This document shows positions 33,009 to 42,445 of a stretch of 64,000 nt of DNA, piece after piece. Source of the DNA: RHLJ01 sp963974345 (GTDB lineage: Bacteria > Bacteroidota > Rhodothermia > Balneolales > Balneolaceae); contig CAXBBW010000010.1 in assembly GCA_963974345.1 (NCBI GenBank), positions 1-64,000 on the forward strand, written 5' to 3'. A program made the translations under genes and the position numbers. Numbering within the stretch: the first letter of the stretch is position 1; each line of letters begins with the position of its first letter. Below the pieces are notes generated by a model. It was not told where the DNA came from. It saw only the letters and a list, made by a program, of their open reading frames with translations, and made no database searches.

Positions 33009-34432
33009 TGAGTAAATACGAATACGTACCAGAACCCGCTCTTGTTAAAGGCAATCATGACTTCGCCAGTATTACTAAACTAGTTACTGATGTAAACCTA
33101 CGCCCTACTCCTAAGCTTTGGTATCTATTTATGCTGATAGCTAATGCTCTTTTAGGGGTATTTTTGTTTGCAGTAGGATATTTAATTTGGGAAGGAACAG
33201 GAGTTTGGGGACTTATGAACCCTGTAGGTTGGGGTTGGGCGATTATCAACTTCGTTTGGTGGGTTGGTATTGGTCACGCAGGAACACTGATTTCAGCCAT
33301 TCTTTTCCTTTTTAGGCAGGATTGGCGTACTGCCATTAACCGATTTGCAGAAGCCATGACCATTTTCGCCGTTATTTGTGCGTTAATGTTTCCTGGTATC
33401 CATGTTGGTCGTATTTGGGTTATTTACTGGGTTTTCCCGATTCCAAATCAAATGGCAATGTGGCCTAACTTTAACTCTCCTCTTCTATGGGATGTGTTTG
33501 CAGTTTCCACGTATTTCACTGTTTCATTACTTTTCTGGTATGTAGGACTAGTACCCGATCTTGCTACATTACGGGATAAAGCAACCGACAAGATCAGAAA
33601 AATTGCATACGGAATTGGTGCTCTTGGCTGGACAGGTAGTAACCGCGCTTGGTGGAATTACGAAAAAGCTTATATGATTTTAGCTGGTTTGGCCACCCCA
33701 CTTGTACTCTCTGTACACACTATCGTATCCTTTGATTTCGCCGTTTCAATGATTCCAGGTTGGCATACAACAATATTCCCACCGTACTTTGTTGCAGGAG
33801 CCGTTTTCTCTGGATTTGCGATGGTACTTACTTTAATGCTTATTACCAGAAAAGTATATGGCATGGAAGACATCATGACCAATGACCACATGGAGAAAAT
33901 GAATATCATTATTCTCGTAACAGGTTCAATGGTTGGTTTTGCATATATAATGGAGTTTTTTATCGCTTGGTATAGTGGTGTTGAATATGAGAAAGCAATA
34001 TTCATGCTTCGTGCCACTGGTCCTTACTGGTGGGCATACTGGACCATGATGCTTTGTAATGTAATTTCTCCACAGGTATTTTGGTTCAAGAAATTAAGAC
34101 GTCATGTTGGTTTTACTTTCTTTATTTCCATTGTAGTGAATATTGGTATGTGGTTTGAACGATTTGTAATTACTGTAACTTCACTTGCAAACGATTACCT
34201 TCCATCATCTTGGGGATATTTCTCCCCTACCATTTGGGATGTGTTAACATACGTAGGAACTTTCGGAATCTTCTTTACTTTGTTCCTTGCTTTCCTTCGT
34301 TTCTTACCTATGATTGCTATTGCAGAGATAAAAGCAGTTTTACCACAAGCTGATCCTCATAATTATGATGAGAATCACGAATATCATCCACATATAGTGG
34401 AAGTTCCTAAACCTAAAGTTGAGAAGGTTTAA
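33008..34432 (+). CDS. actC: alternative complex III subunit ActC (NrfD-like quinol-binding membrane subunit)
   Basis: 474 residues, about ten transmembrane helices. VWWVGIGHAGTLISAILFLF and FPGIHVGRIWVIYWVFPIPN are the conserved NrfD/ActC motifs around the quinol pocket, with GLVPDLATLRDKATDKIRKI and LVLSVHTIVSFDFAVSMIPG later. The subunit oxidises menaquinol and may take part in energy coupling. It starts in an overlap with actB and ends five bases before actD. Confidence 0.96.
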   Translation: MSKYEYVPEPALVKGNHDFASITKLVTDVNLRPTPKLWYLFMLIANALLGVFLFAVGYLIWEGTGVWGLMNPVGWGWAIINFVWWVGIGHAGTLISAILFLFRQDWRTAINRFAEAMTIFAVICALMFPGIHVGRIWVIYWVFPIPNQMAMWPNFNSPLLWDVFAVSTYFTVSLLFWYVGLVPDLATLRDKATDKIRKIAYGIGALGWTGSNRAWWNYEKAYMILAGLATPLVLSVHTIVSFDFAVSMIPGWHTTIFPPYFVAGAVFSGFAMVLTLMLITRKVYGMEDIMTNDHMEKMNIIILVTGSMVGFAYIMEFFIAWYSGVEYEKAIFMLRATGPYWWAYWTMMLCNVISPQVFWFKKLRRHVGFTFFISIVVNIGMWFERFVITVTSLANDYLPSSWGYFSPTIWDVLTYVGTFGIFFTLFLAFLRFLPMIAIAEIKAVLPQADPHNYDENHEYHPHIVEVPKPKVEKV

Positions 34433-34437
34433 AGACT

Positions 34438-34998
34438 ATGAGTACAGCAAAGACACAAACGATCGAAACTTCTGAACTATATGGCATACTTGCCGAGTTT
34501 AAGAATCCTAGAGCCTTAATTGATGCATCTAAGATAGTTGTAGAAGCAGGCTACGATAAATTTGATACCTATGCCCCTTTTCCAATTCATGGAATTGATA
34601 AAGCAATGAATCTTCCTAAATCTAAATTAGGTTGGATTGTGCTTACCACAGGAACAATGGGTTTCCTAGGTGCACTATCTATGATGTATTTTATGTCAGT
34701 AATGGACTATCCACTCAATATTAGTGGTAAACCATTTTTTAATGCTCCAGCTTGGGTTCCAGTCACTTTCGAATTAACAGTACTTCTTTCTGCATTTGGG
34801 GCAGTATTTGGAATGTTTTTTTTAAACGGACTTCCTAAACTTCATAATCCATTGTTTAATGTTGAGCGATTTAAAAAAGCTACTGATGATGGATTCTTTG
34901 TTTGTATTGAAGCAAAAGACAGTAAATTTCAGGCAGACTTGGTTCGCCAGTTGTTTGAAGAAGCAGGTGCTACTCATATTGAGGAAGTATATGACTAA
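34438..34998 (+). CDS. actD: alternative complex III subunit ActD (DUF3341)
   Basis: 186 residues with two transmembrane helices (about 76-98 and 114-138) in a helical hairpin and soluble ends. YGILAEFKNPRALIDASKIV, YDKFDTYAPFPIHGIDKAMN and FFVCIEAKDSKF are the DUF3341 blocks. ActD is a structural membrane subunit of ACIII without cofactors. Its last eight bases overlap the start of actE, indicating coupling. Confidence 0.95.
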   Translation: MSTAKTQTIETSELYGILAEFKNPRALIDASKIVVEAGYDKFDTYAPFPIHGIDKAMNLPKSKLGWIVLTTGTMGFLGALSMMYFMSVMDYPLNISGKPFFNAPAWVPVTFELTVLLSAFGAVFGMFFLNGLPKLHNPLFNVERFKKATDDGFFVCIEAKDSKFQADLVRQLFEEAGATHIEEVYD

Positions 34999-36031
34999 GA
35001 GTAATCACGGAATATCATCGTTCATGAATCTTAAAGGAATTAAAAGAGCCGCTGGAATTTTTGCAGTTGGTGCATTATTGGTTGGATGTAGAGGTACGAT
35101 TTCTGAAAAACCTCCGATTCATCCCAATATGAACATGGATCAGCAGCTTCGAAAAGAAGCTCAGGAACAAAATAATTTCTTTTCTGATGGACGCTCAATG
35201 CGCCAACCTGTTAAAGGAACGGTTGCTAGAGGCTTTAGAAAAGCTGACTTAGCATACTACGAAGGTGTTGATGCTAACAGTGATTGGATTGCGAACGCTC
35301 CTGTTGAGTTCACACAATCATTCCTCTACAGAGGAAAAGAACGCTACGAAATTTATTGCACACCTTGCCATGGTATTACTGGTGATGGACAAGGAATCAT
35401 AATGACAGGACAGTATGGATATGTTCCTGCCCCTTCTTTTCATCAACAACGCTTACGAGAAGCAACCGATGGAGAAATATACTCTGCTATTTATAATGGA
35501 GTAAGAAATATGCCTTCTTATGCTCATCAAATTAAAGTGGAAGACCGTTGGGCTATTGTTGGATATATTAGAGCACTTCAAGCAAGTCAAAATATTACTG
35601 AAGACGAAATTACGGAATACGATATCAATCTGGATGACCTAAAAGCTGAGTATGAAGCAGAACAAGAACGACTTACTGCTCTTAAAGAAGCTAGATCCCC
35701 AGCAGACCAAGGCGAAGTTGTAGCTACAGCTGCTCGTGGCGAAGAACTAATTACACAATATGCATGTACTGCTTGTCACTCTCAGGATGGTTCTTCACTC
35801 ATCGGTCCTAGTTGGTTGAACGTTTATGGAAGTGAAGGAAAAGTTGTAACTGAAGATGGGGAATCCATCACTATTACCAAAAATGATGAATATATAATCG
35901 AATCCATAGTAAATCCATATGCAAAAGTTACAGATGGATATGACCCCTTAATGGCAGATGCCTATGGATCGCTTTCTGAAGCTGATTTAAAATCCATCGT
36001 AGAATACATTAAAACGCTGAGCGATAACTAA
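34991..36031 (+). CDS. actE: alternative complex III subunit ActE, here with two cytochrome c domains
   Basis: 346 residues from the ATG at 34991 inside the end of actD; an ATG at 35024 also fits. A lipoprotein signal ends in LLVGC (residues 29-33). Two haem sites: CTPCH (123-127), the normal ActE haem, and CTACH (259-263) in an extra C-terminal domain. Characterised ActE is monohaem. The extra domain (CHSQDGSSLIGPSWLNVYGS) is clearly related to the cytochrome domain fused to CoxB (CHSLDGSAKIGPSFKGIWGR), including the ITITxN/D-E-Y/N-YI segment and the I-V/I-EYIKTL end. It could hand electrons straight to the oxidase. Confidence 0.93.
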   Translation: MTKSNHGISSFMNLKGIKRAAGIFAVGALLVGCRGTISEKPPIHPNMNMDQQLRKEAQEQNNFFSDGRSMRQPVKGTVARGFRKADLAYYEGVDANSDWIANAPVEFTQSFLYRGKERYEIYCTPCHGITGDGQGIIMTGQYGYVPAPSFHQQRLREATDGEIYSAIYNGVRNMPSYAHQIKVEDRWAIVGYIRALQASQNITEDEITEYDINLDDLKAEYEAEQERLTALKEARSPADQGEVVATAARGEELITQYACTACHSQDGSSLIGPSWLNVYGSEGKVVTEDGESITITKNDEYIIESIVNPYAKVTDGYDPLMADAYGSLSEADLKSIVEYIKTLSDN

Positions 36032-36055
36032 GAGATTTGCTTAAACACATCGAAC

Positions 36056-37252
36056 ATGAGTCATAAGCCTACAATAACCGATTCTTTACAATTTCCAGCT
36101 GATAGCAAGCTGCCTCAAATTTTATTTGCTGTGGGTGCTGTTGGACTGCTTGCCAGCGCACTAGGATATTTTACAAATCATGAGCAATTCTTTTTCTCAT
36201 ATTTGGTAAGTTTTACCTTCTTTACTGGTATTTCATTAGCCTCAGTGTTTATGGTGATGTTTCATCATATTACAAAATCTAAGTGGGGAGTAGTAGTTCG
36301 TCGTATTCCTGAAACATTTGGGGCTAATATCTGGATTTGGGCTATTTTACTTATTCCTGTCCTGCTAGGTATTCATAGTTTGTATCACTGGTCTCATGAA
36401 GATGCTGTAGCAACTGATAAAATTTTAAAAGCAAAGTCAGCATTTCTTAATAGTCCGTTTTTCATTATTCGTCAAGTTATATACTTTGCAATATGGGGAT
36501 TTGTTGGCAATAAATTATATAAAGCATCTGTTGAGCTTGAAAAAACTGGTGATTGGGGAATTACAACTCTAATGAGAAAAGTGAGTGCTCCTGCCATACC
36601 ACTTTTTGGTTTCACAATCGCTTTTGCTGGCTTTGACTGGTTGATGTCATTGGATCCACACTGGTTCTCTACTATGTTTGGGGTTTACTTCTTTGCAATT
36701 TCTTTCCAGAGTTTCTGGGCGGTTATGATATTAATGGTATTCTTTCTTCATAGAAATGGGTATTTAAAAAACACCATAACACAAGTACATATTTATGATC
36801 TTGGGGCTTGGCTATTCGCTTTCTCAATATTTTATGCATATATCGCTTTTAGTCAATTCTTATTGATTTATTATGCTAACCTTCCTGAAGAAACACTTTG
36901 GTTTTACCATAGACTTGAAGGAAGTTGGAAGTACATTGCCTTTGGACTACTTCTTTTTAGATTTTTACTTCCTTTCCTAACTCTATTAAATAGAGAACAA
37001 AAACACAGAAAAGGTGTTCTAATTTTCGTGGCAACAACGGTTGTAATCATGCATTTCCTTGAAATTTACTGGATTGCAATGCCAACATTAAGTGCTCATG
37101 GAATCCACTTTAGCTGGATGGATGTAACAACTTTCTTAGGTCTAGGAGGGATTTTCTTTGGATTGTTCTTCTGGAGATTTAAACAAAATAGCATGATTCC
37201 TGAAAACGATCCAAAGTTGGAAGAATGCCTCGAAAAAACGTATCACCAATAA
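36056..37252 (+). CDS. actF: alternative complex III subunit ActF (second NrfD-like membrane subunit)
   Basis: 398 residues, about ten transmembrane helices. GFDWLMSLDPHWFSTMFGVY is the hallmark of ActF-type subunits, with FLVSFTFFTGISLASVFMVM-like helices before it and GIHFSWMDVTTFLGLGGIFF near the end. It is the second, NrfD-related, half of the membrane core of ACIII. Thirteen bases separate it from the next gene. Confidence 0.94.
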   Translation: MSHKPTITDSLQFPADSKLPQILFAVGAVGLLASALGYFTNHEQFFFSYLVSFTFFTGISLASVFMVMFHHITKSKWGVVVRRIPETFGANIWIWAILLIPVLLGIHSLYHWSHEDAVATDKILKAKSAFLNSPFFIIRQVIYFAIWGFVGNKLYKASVELEKTGDWGITTLMRKVSAPAIPLFGFTIAFAGFDWLMSLDPHWFSTMFGVYFFAISFQSFWAVMILMVFFLHRNGYLKNTITQVHIYDLGAWLFAFSIFYAYIAFSQFLLIYYANLPEETLWFYHRLEGSWKYIAFGLLLFRFLLPFLTLLNREQKHRKGVLIFVATTVVIMHFLEIYWIAMPTLSAHGIHFSWMDVTTFLGLGGIFFGLFFWRFKQNSMIPENDPKLEECLEKTYHQ

Positions 37253-37265
37253 TCGATTCATAAAT

Positions 37266-37805
37266 ATGTCTTCTAAGCACAGCGCAGAATTTAAAGCAAA
37301 AGTTGCCCTTGAAGCCGTTTCAGAGGAAAATAAAATATACTCTGAACTTGCAAAAAAATATGATATTTCAGTAGATGAAGTGTTAGCTTGGACTTCTGAG
37401 CTTAAGAGTAATGCTGCTTCTGTTTTTGGAGGTTCTTCACAAAGTCATGCGCATCATACTTCTTCTATTATTGAAGATGTAAGCATAGAATCTGACGATT
37501 CGATCTTCATCGAGTCCGTTAATCATGGTGTTGAAAATGAAAACCTAGACTATAATAAATTATTTTTATGGTCGGGCTTAGGAGTTGTTACGGTCATTGT
37601 TTTCATTGTATCATTGATATTTTTCTCACAATATTCTTATTCGAACGCTCAAAAGAACGCTTCTAATTCAAGTACATATTTAGAGATTACTAAACTGAAA
37701 GCAGATCAAACTGAACACTTGAATTCCTATGGTGTTGTTGATCTTGAAGATGGCGTATACCGTATTCCAATTGAAGAAGCTATCAATAAAATAGCTGTCG
37801 ATTAA
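37266..37805 (+). CDS. IS3-OrfA-like helix-turn-helix fused to a membrane segment, in respiratory operon
   Basis: 179 residues. Residues 4-50 (HSAEFKAKVALEAVSEENKI, YSELAKKYDISVDEVLAWTS) match the HTH_Tnp_1 domain of IS3-family OrfA, normally a transposase DNA-binding part. A His/Ser-rich linker follows, then one transmembrane helix (about 98-121) and a 58-residue extracytoplasmic tail (LKADQTEHLNSYGVVDLEDG) resembling tails of small oxidase-linked proteins. No OrfB or inverted repeats lie nearby, and the spacing to both neighbours is 13 and 4 bases. It looks like a domesticated domain with a role in this operon, not an insertion sequence. Function unknown. Confidence 0.75.
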   Translation: MSSKHSAEFKAKVALEAVSEENKIYSELAKKYDISVDEVLAWTSELKSNAASVFGGSSQSHAHHTSSIIEDVSIESDDSIFIESVNHGVENENLDYNKLFLWSGLGVVTVIVFIVSLIFFSQYSYSNAQKNASNSSTYLEITKLKADQTEHLNSYGVVDLEDGVYRIPIEEAINKIAVD

Positions 37806-37809
37806 TTCT

Positions 37810-38643
37810 ATGAAACGTATTGCATTGTTCGCATTTTACTTGCTCACAGTGCTTTCTCTTCCCTATAATGCTGAAGCTCAGCTTAATAGATCACAACCGG
37901 AAGCACTGCAAGGCGTGGGTATTGATGAACATCTTGGGGAATTTATTCCACTCGATGCCAAGTTTGCTACATCTAAAGGCGATAGTGTTACTATTGGTTC
38001 CTTATTACAAGAAGGAAAACCAGTTATTCTAAATCCACTTTATTTCGAATGTCCTATGCTTTGTGGGCTCGTTATTGATGGAGTTTTGAATGTAGCGGGT
38101 GAATTAGCATGGAATCTTGGTGAAGAATATCAAATCATATCTTTCAGCATAGATCCAAAAGAAGATTACCTACTGGCAGCTGAATACAAACAGAGATATA
38201 CTTCAAAATTGAAGAAAAACTTCGCTCAAGATGGATGGCATTTCTTAACTGGAAATAAAAAAGAAATTGATAGAATTATTAATGCAATAGGTTTTAAATA
38301 TAATGAGGTGGAAGGAACTGGCGAGTTTGCTCATAGTGCTGCAATCATAATGCTTAGTCCAAATGGAAAAATTACCCGTTATCTCTATGGCATTCAATAC
38401 AATGAATTTGATGTACGCAATGCTCTATATGAATCGGCTGATGGAAAAATAGGTTCTACTGCCGAAAAATTACTTATGTATTGCTATCAATATGACCCAG
38501 ATTCCAATAGTTATGCGCCAGTTGCAATCAATATTATGAAAATTGGTGGCTTGGCTACACTAATAATTCTTGGTATCTTCTTAGGCCTTCTTTGGCTACG
38601 CGAAAAAGGTAAAAACGTAACTTCAAAAATCGACCACCAATAA
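37810..38643 (+). CDS. SCO1/SenC-family copper chaperone
   Basis: 277 residues. A signal peptide or anchor (1-23) and a C-terminal transmembrane helix (about 246-264) flank a thioredoxin-fold SCO domain. The copper motif is CPMLC (81-85), and a conserved His occurs in EFAHSAAIIML. The usual blocks LNPLYFECPMLC and SFSIDPKEDY are present. SCO proteins deliver copper to the CuA site of cytochrome oxidase subunit II, whose gene follows with a one-base overlap. The extra C-terminal helix is a common variant in this phylum. Confidence 0.92.
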   Translation: MKRIALFAFYLLTVLSLPYNAEAQLNRSQPEALQGVGIDEHLGEFIPLDAKFATSKGDSVTIGSLLQEGKPVILNPLYFECPMLCGLVIDGVLNVAGELAWNLGEEYQIISFSIDPKEDYLLAAEYKQRYTSKLKKNFAQDGWHFLTGNKKEIDRIINAIGFKYNEVEGTGEFAHSAAIIMLSPNGKITRYLYGIQYNEFDVRNALYESADGKIGSTAEKLLMYCYQYDPDSNSYAPVAINIMKIGGLATLIILGIFLGLLWLREKGKNVTSKIDHQ

Positions 38644-39584
38644 TGGGAAGACTCTTCGATTTCATGCTCCCGGAAAATAAATCTCCGCTTACGGCAGATT
38701 CTACCGATGGGCTATTTCACTTCATTAACGAAGTGAGCTTAATACTTCTTTTAGGAATCACCATCGCACTTATTTACTTCGCAATTAAGTATAAGCGTAA
38801 GTCAGAGGACGATGAAACTCCTGTAATCTATCACAACCATGCCCTTGAAATTACTTGGTCTGTTGTTCCACTCCTTATTTGTTTAGTTATTTTTGGATGG
38901 GGATACTCTGGCTGGCTAAATCTTAAAGCTGTACCAAATGATGCTTATGAGATTCATGTAACAGGCTTTAAATGGAACTGGGCAGTTAACTACGAAAACG
39001 GTGCGCAAACGCTTAATGAGCTACATGTCCCAAAAGGAAAGCCGGTTAAAGTAGTGCTACAATCAAGAGATGTACTACACTCATTTTTCATCCCAGACTA
39101 CCGCGTAAAACATGATGTAGTTCCTGGTAGATATACCTATGTTTGGTTTCAAGCTGAAGAGACTGGTGAATCTCAAATTTTCTGTACAGAATACTGCGGT
39201 ACAAGTCACTCAGACATGTTAGCAAAAGTAATTGTTCATGAGCCAGAGGAATTTGAAACATGGTTAGAGTTAAATGGTGGAGGTCCATCAGGCACCCCAG
39301 TTGAACAAGGTGAAGCTCTAGTTAATCTTCAGGGTTGTCAAACTTGTCATTCCTTGGATGGATCCGCCAAAATTGGCCCTTCATTCAAAGGTATTTGGGG
39401 AAGAAGTGAGCAAATGACAGATGGCTCTACCATAACCGTTGATGAAAATTATATAAGAGAATCAATTCTATACCCGGGCGAAAAAATTGTAGCAGGCTAC
39501 CAAAATGTGATGACACCTTATGAAGGTCGTATCAGCGATGATGAGATCACTAATATTATTGAATATCTAAAAACACTTAAGTGA
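38643..39584 (+). CDS. coxB: cytochrome c oxidase subunit II with fused cytochrome c domain (caa3)
   Basis: 313 residues. Two N-terminal transmembrane helices (about 28-50 and 70-90), then the CuA cupredoxin domain with H146, C181, E183, C185, H189 and M192 (CTEYCGTSHSDM). The C-terminal cytochrome c domain has CQTCH (232-236), which defines a caa3-type oxidase. The cytochrome domain is homologous to the second domain of ActE. The start overlaps the SCO stop by one base, and coxA follows after one base. Confidence 0.96.
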   Translation: MGRLFDFMLPENKSPLTADSTDGLFHFINEVSLILLLGITIALIYFAIKYKRKSEDDETPVIYHNHALEITWSVVPLLICLVIFGWGYSGWLNLKAVPNDAYEIHVTGFKWNWAVNYENGAQTLNELHVPKGKPVKVVLQSRDVLHSFFIPDYRVKHDVVPGRYTYVWFQAEETGESQIFCTEYCGTSHSDMLAKVIVHEPEEFETWLELNGGGPSGTPVEQGEALVNLQGCQTCHSLDGSAKIGPSFKGIWGRSEQMTDGSTITVDENYIRESILYPGEKIVAGYQNVMTPYEGRISDDEITNIIEYLKTLK

Positions 39585-39585
39585 T

Positions 39586-41322
39586 ATGGCAGAAGTGGAA
39601 ACAAAAAAAATGACGACTCTTCAAGTTCAGAGGTTTATACCTTCTGAAAATCCTACGAATACTTATCTTACCGATGAGAAAGGTGTTTGGGCATGGATGA
39701 CTACAGTAGATCATAAGAAAATAGGTCTAATGTATCTCGCATCAGTAGCTTTTTTCTTTGCGCTAGCAGGATTTTTAGCTCTCGCTTTAAGAACTGAACT
39801 TTGGACTCCAGCAAAAACTTTTATTGAAGCTGATACTTATAATCAGCTATTTACCTTGCATGGCGCAATGATGGTATTCTTTGTACTCGTGCCTAGTATT
39901 CCCGCAGCACTTGGTAATTTTATTATGCCAATGCAGCTCGGAGCAAAAGATGTAGCTTTCCCAAGGTTAAACCTAGCTAGTTTCTATATTTATGTTATTG
40001 GAGCGATCTTTACCTTCATTTCACTTTATATGAATGGTTTCGATACTGGTTGGACTTTTTATACTCCTTATAGTTCTGATGCAAACTCTGCCGGAGTAAT
40101 TTGGGTAACACTAGGTGTATTTATTCTTGGTTTTTCTTCCATATTAACTGGAACAAACTTCATTACTACTATTCATAAGTTAAGAGCTCCAGGTATAACT
40201 TGGGGAAGATTACCATTAAATGTTTGGGCATTATATGCTACTTCTATAATTCAGGTTCTTGCAACTCCTGTTCTTGCAATTACCATTCTCTTACTCTCTT
40301 TTGAGAATATTTTGGATATTGGAATTTTTGATCCTGCACTTGGTGGAGATCCTGTTTTATACCAACATTTCTTCTGGTTCTACTCCCACCCTGCTGTTTA
40401 CATTATGATTGTTCCAGGGTTTGGAATTATTTCGGAAGTTATTTCTACATTTTCTAAGAAAACCGTTTTCGGATACTGGGCAATTGCTCTTTCTTCTTTA
40501 GCTATCGCTTTTATCGGATTCCTCGTATGGGGACATCATATGTTTACATCTGGTCAGTCTGCAGTAGCAACTACCGTATTTTCATTCCTTACTTTCTTAG
40601 TAGGAATTCCTACAGGTATTAAGATTCTAAACTGGGTTGCGACTTTATATAAAGGCTCAATCGAAATGAAGACCCCAATGATCTATGTCTTTATTTTCTT
40701 ATTCCTTTTCTCAATTGGTGGTTTTACAGGCATCATGCTTGGTGCTCTTTCTGTTGATATCCACCTTCATGACACCTATTACGTTGTGGCTCACTTCCAT
40801 TACGTTATGATGGGTGGAACACTCATTGCTCTTCTTGCAGGTCTTCACTATTGGTGGCCAAAAATGACTGGAAAAATGTATAATGAAACTCTTGGAAAGA
40901 TTTCTGCTGTTTTGATTTTCATCGGCTTTAACATGACTTTCTTACCACAGTTTGTAATGGGAGCACAAGGAATGCCTCGAAGATATTACAACTACATCGA
41001 TCAGTTCCAACCATTCCACCAAACTTCTACGATAGGATCCTATATCCTTGGAGTAGCATTCTTAATCATTTTATACTATCTAGTGAAATCATTATTTGGT
41101 GGAGAAAAAGCTCCTTCGAATCCTTGGAACAGCCGTGGTTTAGAATGGCAGTCAACATCACCTCCTGATTTCCACAACTTCGATCATACTCCTGTTGTAA
41201 TTAATCATCCATACGATTATCACAAGCCTATGGAAGAGTTTCAACTTGGTATAGCCGTTTCTCATAATGGGCATGGTGAGCATCAGGATGAAGCTGTATC
41301 TGAAGAAACTAAAAAAGCTTAA
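39586..41322 (+). CDS. coxA: cytochrome c oxidase subunit I (caa3)
   Basis: 578 residues, about 12 transmembrane helices. TLHGAMMVFFVLVPSIPAAL provides the low-spin haem a His. FFWFYSHPAVYIMIVPGFGI has the CuB His-Tyr pair (H-P-x-V-Y), WGHHMFTSGQ the other CuB histidines, and DIHLHDTYYVVAHFHYVMMG the two haem ligands. It carries the K-channel-type residues of A-type oxidases. Length is normal. It reduces oxygen to water and pumps protons. Confidence 0.98.
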   Translation: MAEVETKKMTTLQVQRFIPSENPTNTYLTDEKGVWAWMTTVDHKKIGLMYLASVAFFFALAGFLALALRTELWTPAKTFIEADTYNQLFTLHGAMMVFFVLVPSIPAALGNFIMPMQLGAKDVAFPRLNLASFYIYVIGAIFTFISLYMNGFDTGWTFYTPYSSDANSAGVIWVTLGVFILGFSSILTGTNFITTIHKLRAPGITWGRLPLNVWALYATSIIQVLATPVLAITILLLSFENILDIGIFDPALGGDPVLYQHFFWFYSHPAVYIMIVPGFGIISEVISTFSKKTVFGYWAIALSSLAIAFIGFLVWGHHMFTSGQSAVATTVFSFLTFLVGIPTGIKILNWVATLYKGSIEMKTPMIYVFIFLFLFSIGGFTGIMLGALSVDIHLHDTYYVVAHFHYVMMGGTLIALLAGLHYWWPKMTGKMYNETLGKISAVLIFIGFNMTFLPQFVMGAQGMPRRYYNYIDQFQPFHQTSTIGSYILGVAFLIILYYLVKSLFGGEKAPSNPWNSRGLEWQSTSPPDFHNFDHTPVVINHPYDYHKPMEEFQLGIAVSHNGHGEHQDEAVSEETKKA

Positions 41323-41345
41323 TTAACTATAAAACTAACGTAAAC

Positions 41346-42011
41346 ATGGCGAATCATTCAGCATCGCAACCAGCTCATGTTCAACATCATTTTGTAGACT
41401 CAGACCAACAGTTTGATTCTGCAAAATTAGGGATGTGGGTATTTCTGGTAAACGAAATACTTTTCTTTGGCGGGCTTTTTTGCGCGTATATAATTTTCCG
41501 GGTTTGGTATCCCGATTTATTTTCTCAAGCAGCTCTCGAGCTTAATAAAGTTTGGGGTGGCATAAACACTATCGTACTTATTGGTAGTAGTTTAACTGTA
41601 GCAATGGCCATTAGGTCTGCTCAAAGAAATGAGATTAAGGGACTTCGTATCAATTTAATGATCACTATTCTTTTAGCATGTGTCTTTCTCGTTATTAAAT
41701 ATTTTGAGTATGAGCACAAACTACATTTGGGCATTGCTCCTGGTTCTTTTTGGAACCCCACACCTGAAGTACTTGCTGTTTTAGATCATCCTAAAGCAAA
41801 TATCTTCTTCAGCATATATTATGTAATGACAGGTATCCACGGGCTCCATGTTATTGTTGGTATTGGCTTGATGATTTGGTTGTATATAAGAGCTGGTAAA
41901 GGTCACTTTAATAGTGAATACTATACTCCCGTTGAAATAACAGGACTTTATTGGCATTTGGTCGATTTGATCTGGATTTTCCTTTTCCCACTACTCTATT
42001 TAATTGAATGA
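41346..42011 (+). CDS. coxC: cytochrome c oxidase subunit III
   Basis: 221 residues with about five transmembrane helices, a short form common in caa3 oxidases. KLGMWVFLVNEILFFGGLFC with E in helix III, YVMTGIHGLHVIVGIGLMIW and LYWHLVDLIWIFLFPLLYL are the family blocks. No cofactors. The next gene's ATG at 42025 lies 13 bases after its stop. Confidence 0.95.
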   Translation: MANHSASQPAHVQHHFVDSDQQFDSAKLGMWVFLVNEILFFGGLFCAYIIFRVWYPDLFSQAALELNKVWGGINTIVLIGSSLTVAMAIRSAQRNEIKGLRINLMITILLACVFLVIKYFEYEHKLHLGIAPGSFWNPTPEVLAVLDHPKANIFFSIYYVMTGIHGLHVIVGIGLMIWLYIRAGKGHFNSEYYTPVEITGLYWHLVDLIWIFLFPLLYLIE

Positions 42012-42024
42012 CAGGAATTATATT

Positions 42025-42345
42025 ATGAGCACAACTGCACACAAACACGAACATCATGTAGCTTCTGCCTTCCAATTATGGTTAATTGGCGGAGCGTTAG
42101 TAGTACTTACCATTCTTACTGTAGTGGTATCATCATTACCTATTCCTGCACCTCTTGATATTATAACAGCTCTATCAATAGCTTTAGTGAAAGCTTTTTT
42201 AGTGGCAGCATTTTTTATGGGGTTATACTGGGATGTAAAATTTAATAGTATGCTCTTAATTGGAGCTTTAGTATTTTTTATCCTAATGGTAACTGTCACC
42301 TTGTTAGATACTATGTATCGTAACGACATAGTTCCATCTTTTTAG
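42025..42345 (+). CDS. coxD: cytochrome c oxidase subunit IV-like membrane protein
   Basis: 106 residues from the ATG at 42025; the TTG at 42004 would overlap coxC. After an HKHEHH-rich start come three transmembrane helices: LWLIGGALVVLTILTVVVSS, ALSIALVKAFLVAAFFMGLY and LLIGALVFFILMVTVTLLD. VKAFLVAAFFMGLYWDVKFN is the hallmark of prokaryotic subunit IV (PF03626). It is the last gene of the respiratory operon and is followed by a terminator. Confidence 0.92.
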   Translation: MSTTAHKHEHHVASAFQLWLIGGALVVLTILTVVVSSLPIPAPLDIITALSIALVKAFLVAAFFMGLYWDVKFNSMLLIGALVFFILMVTVTLLDTMYRNDIVPSF

Positions 42346-42362
42346 ATAAATGCTATATCTTA

Positions 42363-42397
42363 AAAGCCTCATTCTGATAAAGTTTGAGGCTTTTTTT
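42363..42397 (+). terminator. Rho-independent terminator closing the respiratory operon
   Basis: Nine-base stem AAAGCCTCA / TGAGGCTTT with a 13-base loop and a T-run, 17 bases after the coxD stop. Confidence 0.92.
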
Positions 42398-42445
42398 ATG
42401 CACTTTAACGAATAGGTTACTTACCTTTCAAAAAAAGAGTCGCAA

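Noticed and set aside
33670..34017. 115-residue minus-strand open frame opposite actC
   Set aside because: Shadow frame of a well-conserved membrane protein gene; no motif or start signal.
34859..34990. Longer actE start within actD
   Set aside because: The upstream part is actD in another frame, and the lipoprotein signal starts only after 34991.
37266..37805. Annotation as an IS3-family transposase OrfA
   Set aside because: Only the HTH matches; there is no OrfB, no inverted repeats and no target duplication, and the protein continues into a membrane segment within a tight operon.
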